Below, piece after piece: positions 17,728-27,826 of a DNA stretch of 64,000 nucleotides. The stretch's first letter is position 1. Every line of letters begins with the position of its first letter. The position numbers and the translations under genes are program-made. This DNA comes from Methanofollis fontis (lineage in GTDB: Archaea; Halobacteriota; Methanomicrobia; Methanomicrobiales; Methanofollaceae): assembly GCF_004297185.1 (NCBI RefSeq), contig NZ_PGCL01000002.1, forward strand, positions 62,001 to 126,000. Direction: 5' to 3'. A model generated the notes under the pieces. That model worked only from the letters and a program-made list of their open reading frames with translations, did no database searches and had not been told where the DNA came from.

Positions 17728-20700
17728 TCAGGTGGAGAGCAGATCCCTCAGCACCTTGCTCAACGCTCCTGCCATATAGGGTTTTGTGATACTCCCGGAG
17801 AAGCCGTACTTCCTCGGGTTCCGCATGATGGGATCGTTCAGGTAACCGCTTGACACAACAACCTTCACGCTGCCGTCCATCTCCCGGAGGCACTCCATCG
17901 TTTCGCTCCCCCCCATCTTTCCAGGGACGGTCAGATCAAGGATCACGCCGTCAAATGGTGCTCCCCTCTCCAGTGCCGCTCTGAAGAGACGGATCGCCTC
18001 TTCGCCGTCTGTTGCCGTTACAACCGAGTATCCCAGACAGTGGAGAATTTCGCGGGTAGTTTCAAGGATGCCGATCTCATCGTCCATGAGCAGGATCGAT
18101 CCCATCCCTCCCTCCATCTCACCCTCCGGTTCGGTCTTCACATCAATATTCTCTGTGGACGATGGCAGATAAATGAAGAAGATTGTACCAGCTCCCACCT
18201 CTGTGACAAAATCGATCAGACCTCCGTGATTTTTGATGATCGGGAGTGCCATCGAGAGCCCCAGACCGGTGCCGTGTTCCTTGGTGGTATAATAGGGATC
18301 GAAGATACGGTTGATATATTCAGGGGGGATCCCCCCACCCTCGTCCTCCACATACACACGCACATAGCTGCCGGGTGGCAGCGGCACCGTATCACCCTCT
18401 TTGATGACAACTGTTTCCGCCCCGACCAGGATCTCGCCGCCATCCCGCATTGCCTGATCGGCATTCTGGATCAGCGCCTGGAGGACCTGGTGGATCTGGG
18501 TTGCATCGGCCTGAATGGGCAGGGTGCCTTTCGGGAGATCCATGCGGCAGACATTCCGCGATCCGCGGAGCGAATAGGATACGGCCTCTCGAAGAACCTC
18601 ATTCAGGTCGACTGTCTCTTTTTCAGGTTCTGAACGGTCCGAGAAACTGAAGAGCTGTTTTGTAATCTCACCGGCGCGCATTGTTGCGGCTTCGGCCTCT
18701 GTCAACCGGTGGTAGACAAAATCTTCCGGTGAAATCCGCATTTTTGCGAGGTTCAGGTTTCCGACGATGGTGGTCAGGATATTGTTGAAGTCATGGGCGA
18801 TGCCGCCGGCCAGTTCGGAGAGGGAGAGCATCTTCTCAGTCCTGAGATACTCCTCCTCTGCGCGCTTCCTCTCGGTGATGTCCTGTCCGACCGCCTGATA
18901 TTCACATATTGAACCATCAGGCCGGTAGAGTGCCCGGATCGTCCATTGATGCCACCGCTCGCCAGTGACAGGATTGTTGCGGCGTCCTTCGAACATGGCG
19001 CTCTGCGGTCCTCCATCTCCTGCCCCCTCCAGAGAGGAGAGCACGGATTGCAGGCCATCAGGCATGATCTCTGTTGCCGAAACCGCAGGATTCTCATCGT
19101 TGAGGCCAAAAGACCGTTGGCATGCTGTGTTGGCAAATGTGAGGCAGAGATCCCCGCCGAACCTGCAGATCCATTCGGTCTGATCCTCGACCACGGCCCG
19201 GTACCGCGCCTCACTGGTCCTGATCGCCTCTTCAGCCTTTTTTCGTTCGGCCACTTCAGCACTGAGGAGATCGTTTGCCCGTGTCAGTTTCTCTGTCCGT
19301 TCAAGGACCATTTCCTCAAGATGGGTCCGGTACGAGGCCAGTTCCTTCTCGATCTCGATTCTTTCGGTGATATCTGTAAACGAGAGCATGATGCAGAGCG
19401 GATCCTCCTCGTCGTCGGTGACCATGCTGGCCGATACCGATGCATTGAAGCGTTTTCCGCCCTTCTTTCTGCCGACAAGTTCGCCCATCCAGCCGCCGTC
19501 CTTGTCGATCTGCTCAAGCAGTCTGGTGACTTTCTTTTTCGGAAGCCAGAAACGTTCCAGGGGTTTTCCGATCACGTTTTTGGCGTTCTCATACCCCCAG
19601 AGGTGGAGGGCCGAGTCGTTGGCAAACACCAGGTCCCCCTCGAGGTCGGTGATCGTGATCGGGTTGATCGCCGAGGTGATGGCGCTGTCCATCACCCTGA
19701 GCGCCTCCTCGATCCGTTTTCTCTCCGAGATGTCGATCGAGGATCCGATCACCTCCGTCGGAGTGCCCTCATCGTCCCTGATCAGTTTCAACTCGGTGTG
19801 GAGCCAGCGATATTTGCCGTCCTTATGGCGGATCCTGAACTCAAGTGTCAGTGAACCGGCGTCTGTGAGGGCGTCATACTCATCACCAAATATCCTCTTT
19901 CTGTCCACCGGGTGGATATAGGTCGACCAGAATGAGGAGTCATACAGAACCTCCTGCTGCTCATATCCGATCAGTGCAAGGATATTTTCAGTGACGAAGG
20001 TGATCGTTTTCATGCCCTCTCCGGGTTGTCTGGGTGGTTCGAGCGAGAATATCATCGCCGGACTGGAGGAGAGGATATGATGGAGGTGGGACCTCGTGTG
20101 TTCGAGATCCATTCCAAGCTGGTGCCGCTGGAGCGCCACCGATGATAGATGAATGAACGTCTCGATCGTGGATACTGAATTCATTAGAATATCGTTGCGC
20201 TGAATGAGAAGCACACACCCGTAGAGCGTATTTCCCCGGGCAATACCGATGGCGGAGCAACGCTTCAGGACGCCACCCGAATATGCCTCGGCGATGGAGC
20301 GTATATGTCCGTTCAGGAGCGAGACGACTTCTCTCTCTTCAAAGGTGAAAAGGACACCTTTCAACATCTTATCTCGTATCTCATCAGATATGGGAATACG
20401 AATTCCAACGATGCTCCTGCTGAGGGAATAGAGTTTTGGCTGTCTGTCTTCATCAATGCCGGAAAAGGAACGGAGGGAGAGGATACCGCCGCCGAACTCG
20501 TCATAGTCGGTGATCAGGATGAGTGTGTCCTCAATCAGACTGCCGATATGTTCGCCGATGAATCTGAAGATCTCCTCCTCTGGTGGGAGTTCCACAAACC
20601 CCATTGAGGCGCTTGACAGGAAGGAGAGTTCTCTGATGTACTCGTTCTCACGCTCTTCTGTAGATTTCCTCTCTCTGATATCCCGCATCACTCCAAGAAA

Positions 20701-22518
20701 TCCATACGGGGCGCTGCCGTCAGCGGTCAGCGGAGTGATCTGCACTTCCATCCAGATTGGTCCTCCATCTGCCTGAACCACCTCGATCTCAACGGTGGGG
20801 GACGTATCAGGGGCCAGATCCGGTTCGCTGCTATGAGCAGATAGTTCGAGGATTGTGTCTGATAGACGTGCAAAAGAAGGTGGCGTGAGGCATTCGGCAG
20901 GAGATCGTCCGATCATTCCGGCAACTGGACGGCCGCAGAGGCGTTCGAACGAGGGATTCAGGTACGTGAATATGAGCCCTTCGTCAAGGGTGAAGATCAC
21001 ATCCCCGGCGTTTTCCGCAATCACCCGGTATACACTTTCGTCCATATCCGGTCCTGGATCCGCGGCGATCCCGGTCATCGCATTGGAAAGCCAGATGATG
21101 CACTCTCCGTCAGATCCTATCCGTATGGCGGTGACAACCATCTGATGCACGGTCGTATCGGCGGTGATGATCCCGCACTCATAGGCACCGGACTCCTTCG
21201 CCCCCTCTCCCTCGTGGAAGGAACGGACATGGACACGGTCTCCATCGGCAATAAAGGAGGTCCAGTCGGCACCCGGACGATGGTCCATGGGAGGAGGATA
21301 TACCAGATGATAAAATCGGTCATTTGCCGCAACCACATGTAAATCCCGATCGATTACGGCGCAGGGGATCTCTGCGGTGCCGATGACCGACTCCCATACA
21401 CCTGCTGAAGGGGCAGCAGCACCGATCACCGGTCCCCTCCGGAGATATGCGGACACCGCTCCGGCGGCCGACTCGATGAAGAGCGCCGTGATCGCCGGTT
21501 CAGCGGATTCTTCGGCCTGATAGATGAGGATCTCCCCTTCAAAGCCGCCGGGAACATGGACGAGCGGTCGGCGCAGAACGGCATCAGTAGAAACGCCTGC
21601 GGTGACCTCTCCTGCCGCACCTGCGCGGATGGTGATGCCGGCGATCCAGGGGACCGATGTGACGATCACCCCGGCAACACGGACCAGGGGATCCGGGATC
21701 TCGTCCTCCTCCTCACCGAGGATCTGATGGACGATCGAGAGGCACCCCACGTCGGGTTCCGACACTCCTCCCGTCTTTTCTGCCGGCACAGGCGCGGTCC
21801 ACATCAGTTCCGAGATCACGGGTTCAGCAGTGAAGAGAGCTGACACCCGCCACTCTCTCGTCCCCTGCCCGATGACAGTATGCGGTGATGATGGTGATAG
21901 GGAGTTCAGGACAGAATCAATCTCGACCGCAATACTGCCTGGGAGAAAATCTCTGAGGTTTTTTCCAGGATTGCAGGGCTCTTTACGAACCGCCCGGCAA
22001 AATGCGTCGTTCACCGAGATGATGGTGAGGTCCGGAGCGGTCCTGCAGAGTGCCAGAGGGGTGGCGGAGAGGAGGGCATTATACTCTCTCTCTTTCTGCT
22101 GGATCATTATTTCTGCGGCTTTTACCCGCGAGGTGTCCCTGAAGATATCGATTCTGAAGCCTTCAAGCCCTCCCTTTCTCACGCAGTGGCTGGAATACGT
22201 AATCCAACGCTGTTCCTTCCCTCTGATTGAGAGGTCCATACCTGAAATGTCCCGATTTTTCCTGTATGCCGCCTCGATAGGGACAGTGACCTCATTGGCA
22301 TCATCCAGTCTGGGGATGAGTTCGGACTCCATGACCTCGGTGACATCTCTCCCGATAACCGCCTCAAGAGGCAGACCGAAGAGCAGGGTGAACGTTTCAT
22401 TCACATACGTGACCGCCAGGTCCGGATCGCTAATCAGAACGGCATCACCGGAGAGGGCCACCGCAGACAACAACGAAGAAATATTTGATTCAGGGGGATT
22501 TGACTTCGAACTTTCCAC
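17728..22518 (-). CDS. 1596-residue multi-PAS hybrid histidine kinase
   Basis: No membrane segment is evident, so this is a cytosolic sensor. From the N-terminus it has PAS domains at about 15-130, 140-240, 375-480 and 490-620 (last with REKST PAC end), a GAF-like region about 625-800, PAS-PAC at about 815-945 and 950-1070, a coiled coil (ELASYRTHLEEMVLERTEKL) and another PAS-PAC to about 1235. The kinase core follows: phospho-acceptor His in GGIAHDFNNILTT (about 1249), N box QNADQAM, G boxes DEGGGIPPEY and GTGLGLSM. A receiver domain ends the protein (SILLMDDEIGILE; phospho-Asp in VILDLTVPG; TKPY). The start is GTG 22518 with GGGAG upstream. It may phosphorylate a regulator elsewhere; none is adjacent. 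Confidence 0.9.
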   Translation of the reverse strand: MESSKSNPPESNISSLLSAVALSGDAVLISDPDLAVTYVNETFTLLFGLPLEAVIGRDVTEVMESELIPRLDDANEVTVPIEAAYRKNRDISGMDLSIRGKEQRWITYSSHCVRKGGLEGFRIDIFRDTSRVKAAEIMIQQKEREYNALLSATPLALCRTAPDLTIISVNDAFCRAVRKEPCNPGKNLRDFLPGSIAVEIDSVLNSLSPSSPHTVIGQGTREWRVSALFTAEPVISELMWTAPVPAEKTGGVSEPDVGCLSIVHQILGEEEDEIPDPLVRVAGVIVTSVPWIAGITIRAGAAGEVTAGVSTDAVLRRPLVHVPGGFEGEILIYQAEESAEPAITALFIESAAGAVSAYLRRGPVIGAAAPSAGVWESVIGTAEIPCAVIDRDLHVVAANDRFYHLVYPPPMDHRPGADWTSFIADGDRVHVRSFHEGEGAKESGAYECGIITADTTVHQMVVTAIRIGSDGECIIWLSNAMTGIAADPGPDMDESVYRVIAENAGDVIFTLDEGLIFTYLNPSFERLCGRPVAGMIGRSPAECLTPPSFARLSDTILELSAHSSEPDLAPDTSPTVEIEVVQADGGPIWMEVQITPLTADGSAPYGFLGVMRDIRERKSTEERENEYIRELSFLSSASMGFVELPPEEEIFRFIGEHIGSLIEDTLILITDYDEFGGGILSLRSFSGIDEDRQPKLYSLSRSIVGIRIPISDEIRDKMLKGVLFTFEEREVVSLLNGHIRSIAEAYSGGVLKRCSAIGIARGNTLYGCVLLIQRNDILMNSVSTIETFIHLSSVALQRHQLGMDLEHTRSHLHHILSSSPAMIFSLEPPRQPGEGMKTITFVTENILALIGYEQQEVLYDSSFWSTYIHPVDRKRIFGDEYDALTDAGSLTLEFRIRHKDGKYRWLHTELKLIRDDEGTPTEVIGSSIDISERKRIEEALRVMDSAITSAINPITITDLEGDLVFANDSALHLWGYENAKNVIGKPLERFWLPKKKVTRLLEQIDKDGGWMGELVGRKKGGKRFNASVSASMVTDDEEDPLCIMLSFTDITERIEIEKELASYRTHLEEMVLERTEKLTRANDLLSAEVAERKKAEEAIRTSEARYRAVVEDQTEWICRFGGDLCLTFANTACQRSFGLNDENPAVSATEIMPDGLQSVLSSLEGAGDGGPQSAMFEGRRNNPVTGERWHQWTIRALYRPDGSICEYQAVGQDITERKRAEEEYLRTEKMLSLSELAGGIAHDFNNILTTIVGNLNLAKMRISPEDFVYHRLTEAEAATMRAGEITKQLFSFSDRSEPEKETVDLNEVLREAVSYSLRGSRNVCRMDLPKGTLPIQADATQIHQVLQALIQNADQAMRDGGEILVGAETVVIKEGDTVPLPPGSYVRVYVEDEGGGIPPEYINRIFDPYYTTKEHGTGLGLSMALPIIKNHGGLIDFVTEVGAGTIFFIYLPSSTENIDVKTEPEGEMEGGMGSILLMDDEIGILETTREILHCLGYSVVTATDGEEAIRLFRAALERGAPFDGVILDLTVPGKMGGSETMECLREMDGSVKVVVSSGYLNDPIMRNPRKYGFSGSITKPYMAGALSKVLRDLLST

Positions 22519-22559
22519 AGGTGATCAGCTCCCACGTCCAACAGAATTTCATAATCATC

Positions 22560-22580
22560 TGGACTTATAATATTTGTCCA
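22560..22580. promoter_or_regulatory. inverted repeat in the kinase promoter
   Basis: TGGAC (22560-22564) and GTCCA (22576-22580) flank an 11-base AT core (TTATAATATTT) that, on the minus strand, has the position of the TATA box for the kinase starting at 22518. A protein bound here would block the promoter. Confidence 0.4.
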
Positions 22581-22648
22581 ATATTTCGGCTTTTGCAGCA
22601 ATAATAGTGTTTTTATATGGGCTGAAGGCCCCGGCCATTGGGGGAGAG

Positions 22649-22685
22649 GTCACTGTTATCCCTGCCCGAGCAGGACGTCTGTGAC
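22649..22685. other. nested hairpin in the DJ-1/kinase gap
   Basis: GTCAC (22649-22653) pairs with GTGAC (22681-22685) and inside it CCTGC (22661-22665) pairs with GCAGG (22670-22674) around CCGA. It lies in the 228-base gap between the kinase start and the end of the DJ-1 gene, where no coding frame is seen. Role unknown. Confidence 0.3.
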
Positions 22686-22734
22686 TGTTGTCCCGCCTTT
22701 CTGTCAGGGCTTATTTTGTCTGTCCCGGTCGGTC

Positions 22735-22742
22735 AAAAAAAA
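22735..22742 (-). terminator. T-tract terminator of the DJ-1 gene
   Basis: Eight A residues on the plus strand, that is U8 in the minus-strand RNA, directly after the stop of the DJ-1/PfpI gene. Confidence 0.55.
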
Positions 22743-22746
22743 GATG

Positions 22747-23259
22747 TTACAGGAGAAGGGAGAGAATCGCACGGGCAAACTCTTCTGCCGCTGAGGGTCC
22801 GTCTGCGGTCACCACGTTCCCGTCGGTGACCACAGGACGCTCGCTCAGACGCGCCCCTCCCTTCTCTATCTCACGGATGGATGCCGGACTCCTGAAGACC
22901 GTTGCCTCTCTGCCCGGAAGGATTCCCGCCCGTGCGAGCACCACCGGGGAGAGACAGATCGCCGCGACGACCTTCCCTGCACCATTGAACTCCTGCACCA
23001 GACGTTTTAGTTCTGCGTCATTCCAGAGGACGTCCTGCGCTCCAATGCCGCCCACCACAACAATGGCATTATAGTCTGCCGGAGAGACATCGGCAAATGA
23101 TACGGTCGCCTCGGCGGTGGCACCGATCATTCCCTCGCAGGTGCCGGTGTGCGTCGAGGCGACGACCGTCTCAACATCGGCATCTGAGAACGTCTGCTGC
23201 GGGACAAGCAGTTCTTCATCCCTGAATCGTGCAGGAGCAATTGCGCATAAGATCTTCAT
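22747..23259 (-). CDS. DJ-1/PfpI family protein
   Basis: The 170-residue protein has the DJ-1/PfpI fold: N-terminal MKILCAIAPARFRDEELLVPQQTFSDADVE with the conserved Glu near residue 16, the nucleophile-elbow Cys in VVAAICLSPVVLARAG, and the usual strand AIVVVGGIGAQD before it. Family members act as cysteine-dependent hydrolases, glyoxalases or redox chaperones; the exact activity cannot be read here. Length and conserved residues are normal. It ends in a T-tract and starts 38 bases from the end of a small gene on the same strand. Confidence 0.85.
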   Translation of the reverse strand: MKILCAIAPARFRDEELLVPQQTFSDADVETVVASTHTGTCEGMIGATAEATVSFADVSPADYNAIVVVGGIGAQDVLWNDAELKRLVQEFNGAGKVVAAICLSPVVLARAGILPGREATVFRSPASIREIEKGGARLSERPVVTDGNVVTADGPSAAEEFARAILSLLL

Positions 23260-23297
23260 ACCAGAGCATATGGACAGGCAGCGGATTAAGGTGATCG

Positions 23298-23525
23298 TTA
23301 CTGATGGCCGCGAAGATGAGGGCCGAGTGCTGTTCCGGGTCGGTAGGATTCTGCAATCGCAAGCGCCTTCTCTCTGAGAGCTCGATGTTCGACAAGACAG
23401 GATTCGGGTGGGGGCTGTTGTCTCAGGATCTGCGAGGTGTTCTCGGTGATCTGGATCAGTTCAGTGGCGATCACGGCATTGAGCCAGATCAGGTCCTTGA
23501 GCATCTCCTGTTCTTCTTTGTCCAT
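23298..23525 (-). CDS. small acidic-to-neutral helical protein, unknown
   Basis: A 75-residue frame, MDKEEQEMLKDLIWLNAVIA followed by an amphipathic helix pattern to ILRQQPPPESC and a basic C-terminal tail. The regular spacing of hydrophobic residues and a good Met start suggest a real gene, but I recognise no family. It is divergent from the thioesterase gene by about 70 bases and is followed on its own strand by the DJ-1 gene. An overlapping plus-strand frame is the 5' extension of the thioesterase and is not convincing. Confidence 0.45.
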   Translation of the reverse strand: MDKEEQEMLKDLIWLNAVIATELIQITENTSQILRQQPPPESCLVEHRALREKALAIAESYRPGTALGPHLRGHQ

Positions 23526-23594
23526 AACGGGAAATTCATTCTTCAGAGATGTCTAATTTTCGTTTTGACAACGCTTATCCTGCCCGTCGCCGAT

Positions 23595-24017
23595 ATGATC
23601 CGCATGGGCTATCTGGAGGATCTTGGAGAGAGAGGAGGTGCAGCAAACCCATTTTTTGTGCTTATGGGGATAGAACCGGTCTCTTTTGGTGACGGCAGGG
23701 CCGAACTCTCGATGCCGGTCAGGCCGGATATGCTGAACGGTGCCGGATGGCTGCAGGGGGGACTCTACACCGCACTTGCCGACGAGGCGATGGCCCTGGC
23801 GCTCCTAACCGTCCTCGGCGAAGGGGAACGGATTGCAACCATATCGCAAACAACGCAGTATCTCTCGGGAGTCAGGGAGGGGTGCCTGAAGGGCACTGCC
23901 CGTGTTGTCAGAAAGGGAAGAACGATCGCCTTTACTGATGGAGAGATCCGCGGCAGCGACGGTGCCCTCTGTGCGCGTACGACCGCTTCCTTTGCTGTTA
24001 TGGCCAGACAGGGGTGA
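23595..24017 (+). CDS. PaaI-like hotdog thioesterase
   Basis: From ATG 23595 (ATG 23604 is an alternative) the product is 140 residues with a hotdog fold: FFVLMGIEPVSFGDGRAELS, then the central helix motif MLNGAGWLQGGLYTALADEAMALALL in the position of the 'HGG...ADxA' motif, then strands to ALCARTTASFAVMA. Such enzymes cleave acyl- or aryl-CoA esters. The His before Gly-Gly seen in many homologues is Leu-Gln here (WLQGG), so catalysis may differ. The frame stays open about 290 bases upstream, but that part is antisense to a likely small gene. CTTATC near 23568-23573 could be a weak TATA box. Confidence 0.75.
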   Translation: MIRMGYLEDLGERGGAANPFFVLMGIEPVSFGDGRAELSMPVRPDMLNGAGWLQGGLYTALADEAMALALLTVLGEGERIATISQTTQYLSGVREGCLKGTARVVRKGRTIAFTDGEIRGSDGALCARTTASFAVMARQG

Positions 24018-24117
24018 AGCGCCCGGTTGACGGGTCAAATCGGCCTGTCCCTCTTCCCGGTCCAGTAATACTATAATCCACCGGTGCGAGATAATAAGCA
24101 GACGAGAACCGCGGGGT

Positions 24118-25713
24118 ATGGGTGTGAAGTATATATTCGTTACTGGCGGCGTAATGAGCGGCCTTGGCAAGGGGATTACAGCGGCATCAATCGGGAGAAT
24201 CCTCAAGAACCGGGGCTATGGGGTCACGGCGATCAAGATCGATCCCTACCTCAATATTGATGCGGGCACGATGAACCCTGCCCAGCATGGCGAGGTCTTC
24301 GTGCTCAGCGACGGTGGCGAGGTCGACCTCGACCTCGGCAACTATGAACGCTTCCTGGATATCGAACTGACGAGCGACCATAACATCACCACCGGCAAGA
24401 TCTACCGGAGCGTCATCGAAAAGGAGCGTCACGGCGATTTCCTGGGGAGCACGGTCCAGATCATCCCGCACATCACCGATGAGATCAAGGGCCGCATCAC
24501 CGGGGCGGCGGAGGAGTTCAGGAACAACGGTCACCTCGCCGAGGTCTGCCTTGTGGAGATCGGCGGAACGGTCGGTGATATCGAGAGCATGCCCTTCCTT
24601 GAGGCGGTGCGCCAGATGCGCGGTGAACTCCCGCAGACTGACACCGCCCTCGTGCATGTCACTCTGGTGCCGGCGGACACGATGGGCGACCTGAAGACAA
24701 AGCCGACCCAGCACTCGGTGAAGGCATTGCGCGAACTCGGTCTGCGCCCTGATATCATCGTCTGCCGGAGCGACCGGGTAATGCCCATCCATTCCCGCAA
24801 GAAGATCTCGGACTTCTGCGATGTACCCCTCACTGCCGTGATCTCTGCCGCCGATGCACCCGACATTTATCAGGTGCCGATGGAGCTCGAAAAGGAGGGG
24901 GCGGCAAATGTCATCCTCGAGCACCTCGGACTGGAAAAACGCGGGGTTGACACCGAATGGTACCGCACGGTAACGGCGGAATACACCAGCCGCGTGACGA
25001 TCGGGGTGGTGACGAAATATGGCGTTGAAGATGTCTATCTCTCCATCAAGGAAGCCCTGAAGCATGCCGGTCGGGCGCACTCCACCGAGGTGCAGATCCG
25101 CTGGCTCGATGCCGAAACCTATGACACCCCCGATCTCGCCGAAGTGGACGGAATTCTCGTTCCCGGCGGGTTCGGGCAGCGGGGGATCCCCGGCAAGATC
25201 CGGGCGATCCAGTACGCCCGTGAGGAGGGGGTACCATTCCTCGGTATCTGCCTGGGCTTCCAGATGGCGGTCGTGGAGTTCGCCCGTGACGTCCTCGGCT
25301 ACGAGGATGCGATCTCTGAGGAGTTCGGGGAGGGAACGCAGGTGATCGCACTGCTGCCCGAGCAGCAGGAAGTGACCGATATGGGCGGCACAATGCGCCT
25401 TGGCAGTTATCCGGTCGAGCTGGTGCCCGGAACCCGTGCGCATGTTCTCTATAGCGGCGGTGAGATCGTCGAACGGCACCGGCATCGCTATGAGGTGAAC
25501 CCTGATTATATCGCAGAGTTCGAAGGGAATGGCCTGAAATTCTCAGGAATGAACGGAAACAGGATGGAAATCCTGGAGATTACCGATCACCCGTTCTTCT
25601 TCGCCACCCAGTTCCACCCGGAGTTCAGATCCAGACCGACCCGGCCTTCGCCACCCTACGTCGGCTTCGTAAATGCCTGCAGGGAGAATAAAAATCAGCA
25701 GAACAGGGGATGA
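24118..25713 (+). CDS. pyrG: CTP synthase
   Basis: The 531-residue enzyme makes CTP from UTP, ATP and glutamine. The N-terminal synthetase domain begins [19 protein letters not shown] with the P-loop, and contains [15 protein letters not shown] and GGTVGDIES. The C-terminal glutaminase domain has the nucleophile Cys in [11 protein letters not shown], the [11 protein letters not shown] oxyanion region and the catalytic His-Glu in FHPEFRSRP. All key residues are kept and length is normal. It is the first gene of a run of at least seven; its stop overlaps the guaAb start. AGATAATAAG, centred about 24 bases before the ATG, may be the TATA box. Confidence 0.96.
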   Translation: MGVKYIFVTGGVMSGLGKGITAASIGRILKNRGYGVTAIKIDPYLNIDAGTMNPAQHGEVFVLSDGGEVDLDLGNYERFLDIELTSDHNITTGKIYRSVIEKERHGDFLGSTVQIIPHITDEIKGRITGAAEEFRNNGHLAEVCLVEIGGTVGDIESMPFLEAVRQMRGELPQTDTALVHVTLVPADTMGDLKTKPTQHSVKALRELGLRPDIIVCRSDRVMPIHSRKKISDFCDVPLTAVISAADAPDIYQVPMELEKEGAANVILEHLGLEKRGVDTEWYRTVTAEYTSRVTIGVVTKYGVEDVYLSIKEALKHAGRAHSTEVQIRWLDAETYDTPDLAEVDGILVPGGFGQRGIPGKIRAIQYAREEGVPFLGICLGFQMAVVEFARDVLGYEDAISEEFGEGTQVIALLPEQQEVTDMGGTMRLGSYPVELVPGTRAHVLYSGGEIVERHRHRYEVNPDYIAEFEGNGLKFSGMNGNRMEILEITDHPFFFATQFHPEFRSRPTRPSPPYVGFVNACRENKNQQNRG

Positions 25714-26636
25714 TCACAATGGTCAAGGTAGAAAAATTCATCGAAAACGCGATTGAAGAGATCAAACGAGAGGCAGGGGACGAAAAGGTTGTCGTTGCCC
25801 TTTCCGGGGGTGTGGACTCATCGGTCTGCGCCATGCTTGCCTCACGCGCCATCGGGAAGAACCTGATCCCGATCTATGTGGACACCGGGCTGATGCGCAA
25901 GGGGGAGAGCGAGCGGATCTGCGAACTCTTCTGTGATATCGGGGTGAAGAGAGTCAATGCAGCCGACGAATTCTTTGCGGCGCTGAAGGGGGTCACCGAT
26001 CCCGAGGAGAAACGGAAGATCATCGGGGAGCGTTTCGTCCGGATCTTTGAGCGTGAGGCGCATGAAACCGGCGCCAGGTTCCTGCTGCAGGGGACGATCT
26101 ATCCTGACCGGATCGAGAGCGAGGGCGGGATCAAGAGCCATCACAATGTCGGCGGGATGCCCATTGACATGATGTTCGAGCGGGTGATCGAGCCCCTGCG
26201 CGACCTCTACAAGGACGAGGTGCGCGAGGTGGCCGGCGGCGTCGGACTGCCGGCCGAAATCCAGCACCGGATGCCCTTCCCGGGACCGGGGCTTGCGGTG
26301 CGCGTGCTCGGCGAGGTGACACCCGAGGCGGTTGCCGTCGTCAGGGAGGCGAACGCCATCGCCGAGGAGGAGCTGGTCGAGGCCTACCGCCCGTGGCAGT
26401 GCTTTGCCGCTCTCCTTGGCAGAGGAACCGGAGTGAAGGGCGACATCCGCTGCTTCGGCTGGGTCGTCGCCGTCCGGGCGGTAAACTCCCGCGACGGCAT
26501 GACCGCCGATCCCCTCGAGCTCCCCTTCGAGGTGCTCGAGCGGATCGCCGGGCGGATCACCTCCGAGATCGCCGAGGTCTCGCGGGTCGTCTATGACATT
26601 ACCCCCAAACCCCCTGCAACCATCGAATATGAATGA
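25710..26636 (+). CDS. guaAB: GMP synthase PP-loop ATPase subunit
   Basis: The 308-residue subunit B of the archaeal split GMP synthase activates XMP with ATP; a separate glutaminase subunit, not in this window, supplies ammonia. The PP-loop SGGVDSSV is at residues about 34-41, followed by [11 protein letters not shown], and the C-terminal dimerisation domain ends with PPATIEYE as usual. ATG 25710 overlaps the pyrG stop (ATGA); ATG 25722, giving [17 protein letters not shown], is closer to the family N-terminus. Adjacent nucleotide-synthesis genes fit coordinated expression. Confidence 0.94.
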   Translation: MITMVKVEKFIENAIEEIKREAGDEKVVVALSGGVDSSVCAMLASRAIGKNLIPIYVDTGLMRKGESERICELFCDIGVKRVNAADEFFAALKGVTDPEEKRKIIGERFVRIFEREAHETGARFLLQGTIYPDRIESEGGIKSHHNVGGMPIDMMFERVIEPLRDLYKDEVREVAGGVGLPAEIQHRMPFPGPGLAVRVLGEVTPEAVAVVREANAIAEEELVEAYRPWQCFAALLGRGTGVKGDIRCFGWVVAVRAVNSRDGMTADPLELPFEVLERIAGRITSEIAEVSRVVYDITPKPPATIEYE

Positions 26637-26645
26637 GATGAGTAT

Positions 26646-27803
26646 ATGGACCTGAGCACACATTACCGGGAACTGGACGCCCGCTACTTCATGCCGGCCT
26701 TCTCCCGCGCCATCGAGATCGTGCGGGGCCGCGGCGCAATGGTATGGGACGCCGATGGAAAGGAGTATATCGACTGTGTGGCCGGCATTGCCGTCTGCAG
26801 CACCGGCCACTGCCACCCGGCGGTGGTGGAGGCGATCTGTGATCAGGCGCATGAACTGATCCACTGCTCCAACCTCTATTATGTCCCGCACCAGGCCGAA
26901 CTGGCCGAGCGGGTTGTCGGGATATCTGGTCTTGCCGGCGGCAAAACGTTCTTCTCCAACTCGGGCGCCGAGGCGAACGAGGGGGCGATCAAGCTTGCCC
27001 GGCTTGCAACCGGCAAAAAACGCTTTGTCGCTTTCACCCACGGCTTCCACGGGCGGACGATGGGTTCGCTGGCGGTCACCCACAAGCCCGCCATCAGGGA
27101 ACCCTTCGAGCCCCTCGAGCCGCGCTGCACCTTTGTGGACTTCGGCGACGCCGATGCCCTCAGGCGTGTGGTGGACGACGAAACGGCCGGCGTGTTCGTC
27201 GAACCGATCCAGGGCGAAGCGGGTGTGGTCCCGGCACCCGACGGATTTCTCGAGGAGGTCAGGGAGATCTGCGACAGCCGCGGCGCCCTGATGATCGCCG
27301 ACGAGGTGCAGACCGGCATGGGCCGGACCGGGAAATGGTTTGCATTCCAGCATACCCGGGCCGTCCCGGACATCATCACGATGGCGAAGGGGATCGCCTC
27401 CGGGTTCCCGATGGGTGCCCTGATCGCCAGAGAAGGGCTGGAGTTTCGGACGAGCGAGCATGGCAGCACTTTTGCCGGCGGCCCGCTCGCCTGCGCCGCC
27501 GCACGTGCGACGATCGATGTGGTCGAGGGACTCCTGCCATCTGTCCCCACAAAAGGGGAGCGGTTCGCTCAGGCCCTCTCCTCCCTCTCGCCGCGGGTGC
27601 GCGGCCTGATGGTCGGGATGACGATCGGTGGGGTCTGTCCTGCGGTGGCGGGGCGCTGCCTGGAGCAGGGCCTCATCGTGAACTGCGCCGCCGACGGCAA
27701 CCTGCGGCTGGTGCCGCCGCTCGTGATCACTGATTCTGAGATCGATGCGGCTGCCGGCATTCTTCTTGCGGCGGTGGAGGAGAGCGGGCGGCGGACGCCG
27801 TGA
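26646..27803 (+). CDS. argD: class III aminotransferase, acetylornithine type (copy 1)
   Basis: A 385-residue PLP enzyme. The PLP lysine is in TMAKGIASGFPMGA, preceded by the LMIADEVQTGMGRTGKWF cofactor pocket; FFSNSGAEANEGAIKLAR and FHGRTMGSLAVT are typical of ArgD/LysJ. These enzymes convert N-acetylglutamate semialdehyde to N-acetylornithine in arginine synthesis, and some also act in lysine or GABA metabolism. It is followed, with a 4-base overlap, by a clearly related second copy. Which of the two is the arginine enzyme is not decidable from sequence reading. It starts at ATG 26646, ten bases after guaAb. Confidence 0.85.
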   Translation: MDLSTHYRELDARYFMPAFSRAIEIVRGRGAMVWDADGKEYIDCVAGIAVCSTGHCHPAVVEAICDQAHELIHCSNLYYVPHQAELAERVVGISGLAGGKTFFSNSGAEANEGAIKLARLATGKKRFVAFTHGFHGRTMGSLAVTHKPAIREPFEPLEPRCTFVDFGDADALRRVVDDETAGVFVEPIQGEAGVVPAPDGFLEEVREICDSRGALMIADEVQTGMGRTGKWFAFQHTRAVPDIITMAKGIASGFPMGALIAREGLEFRTSEHGSTFAGGPLACAAARATIDVVEGLLPSVPTKGERFAQALSSLSPRVRGLMVGMTIGGVCPAVAGRCLEQGLIVNCAADGNLRLVPPLVITDSEIDAAAGILLAAVEESGRRTP

Positions 27804-27826
27804 AGAGATCACCTGCCGGAACAAGA

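Noticed and set aside
23304-23594. long 5' extension of the thioesterase frame
   Set aside because: The extra residues are not hotdog-like and are antisense to a better small gene; the ATG at 23595 gives normal family length.
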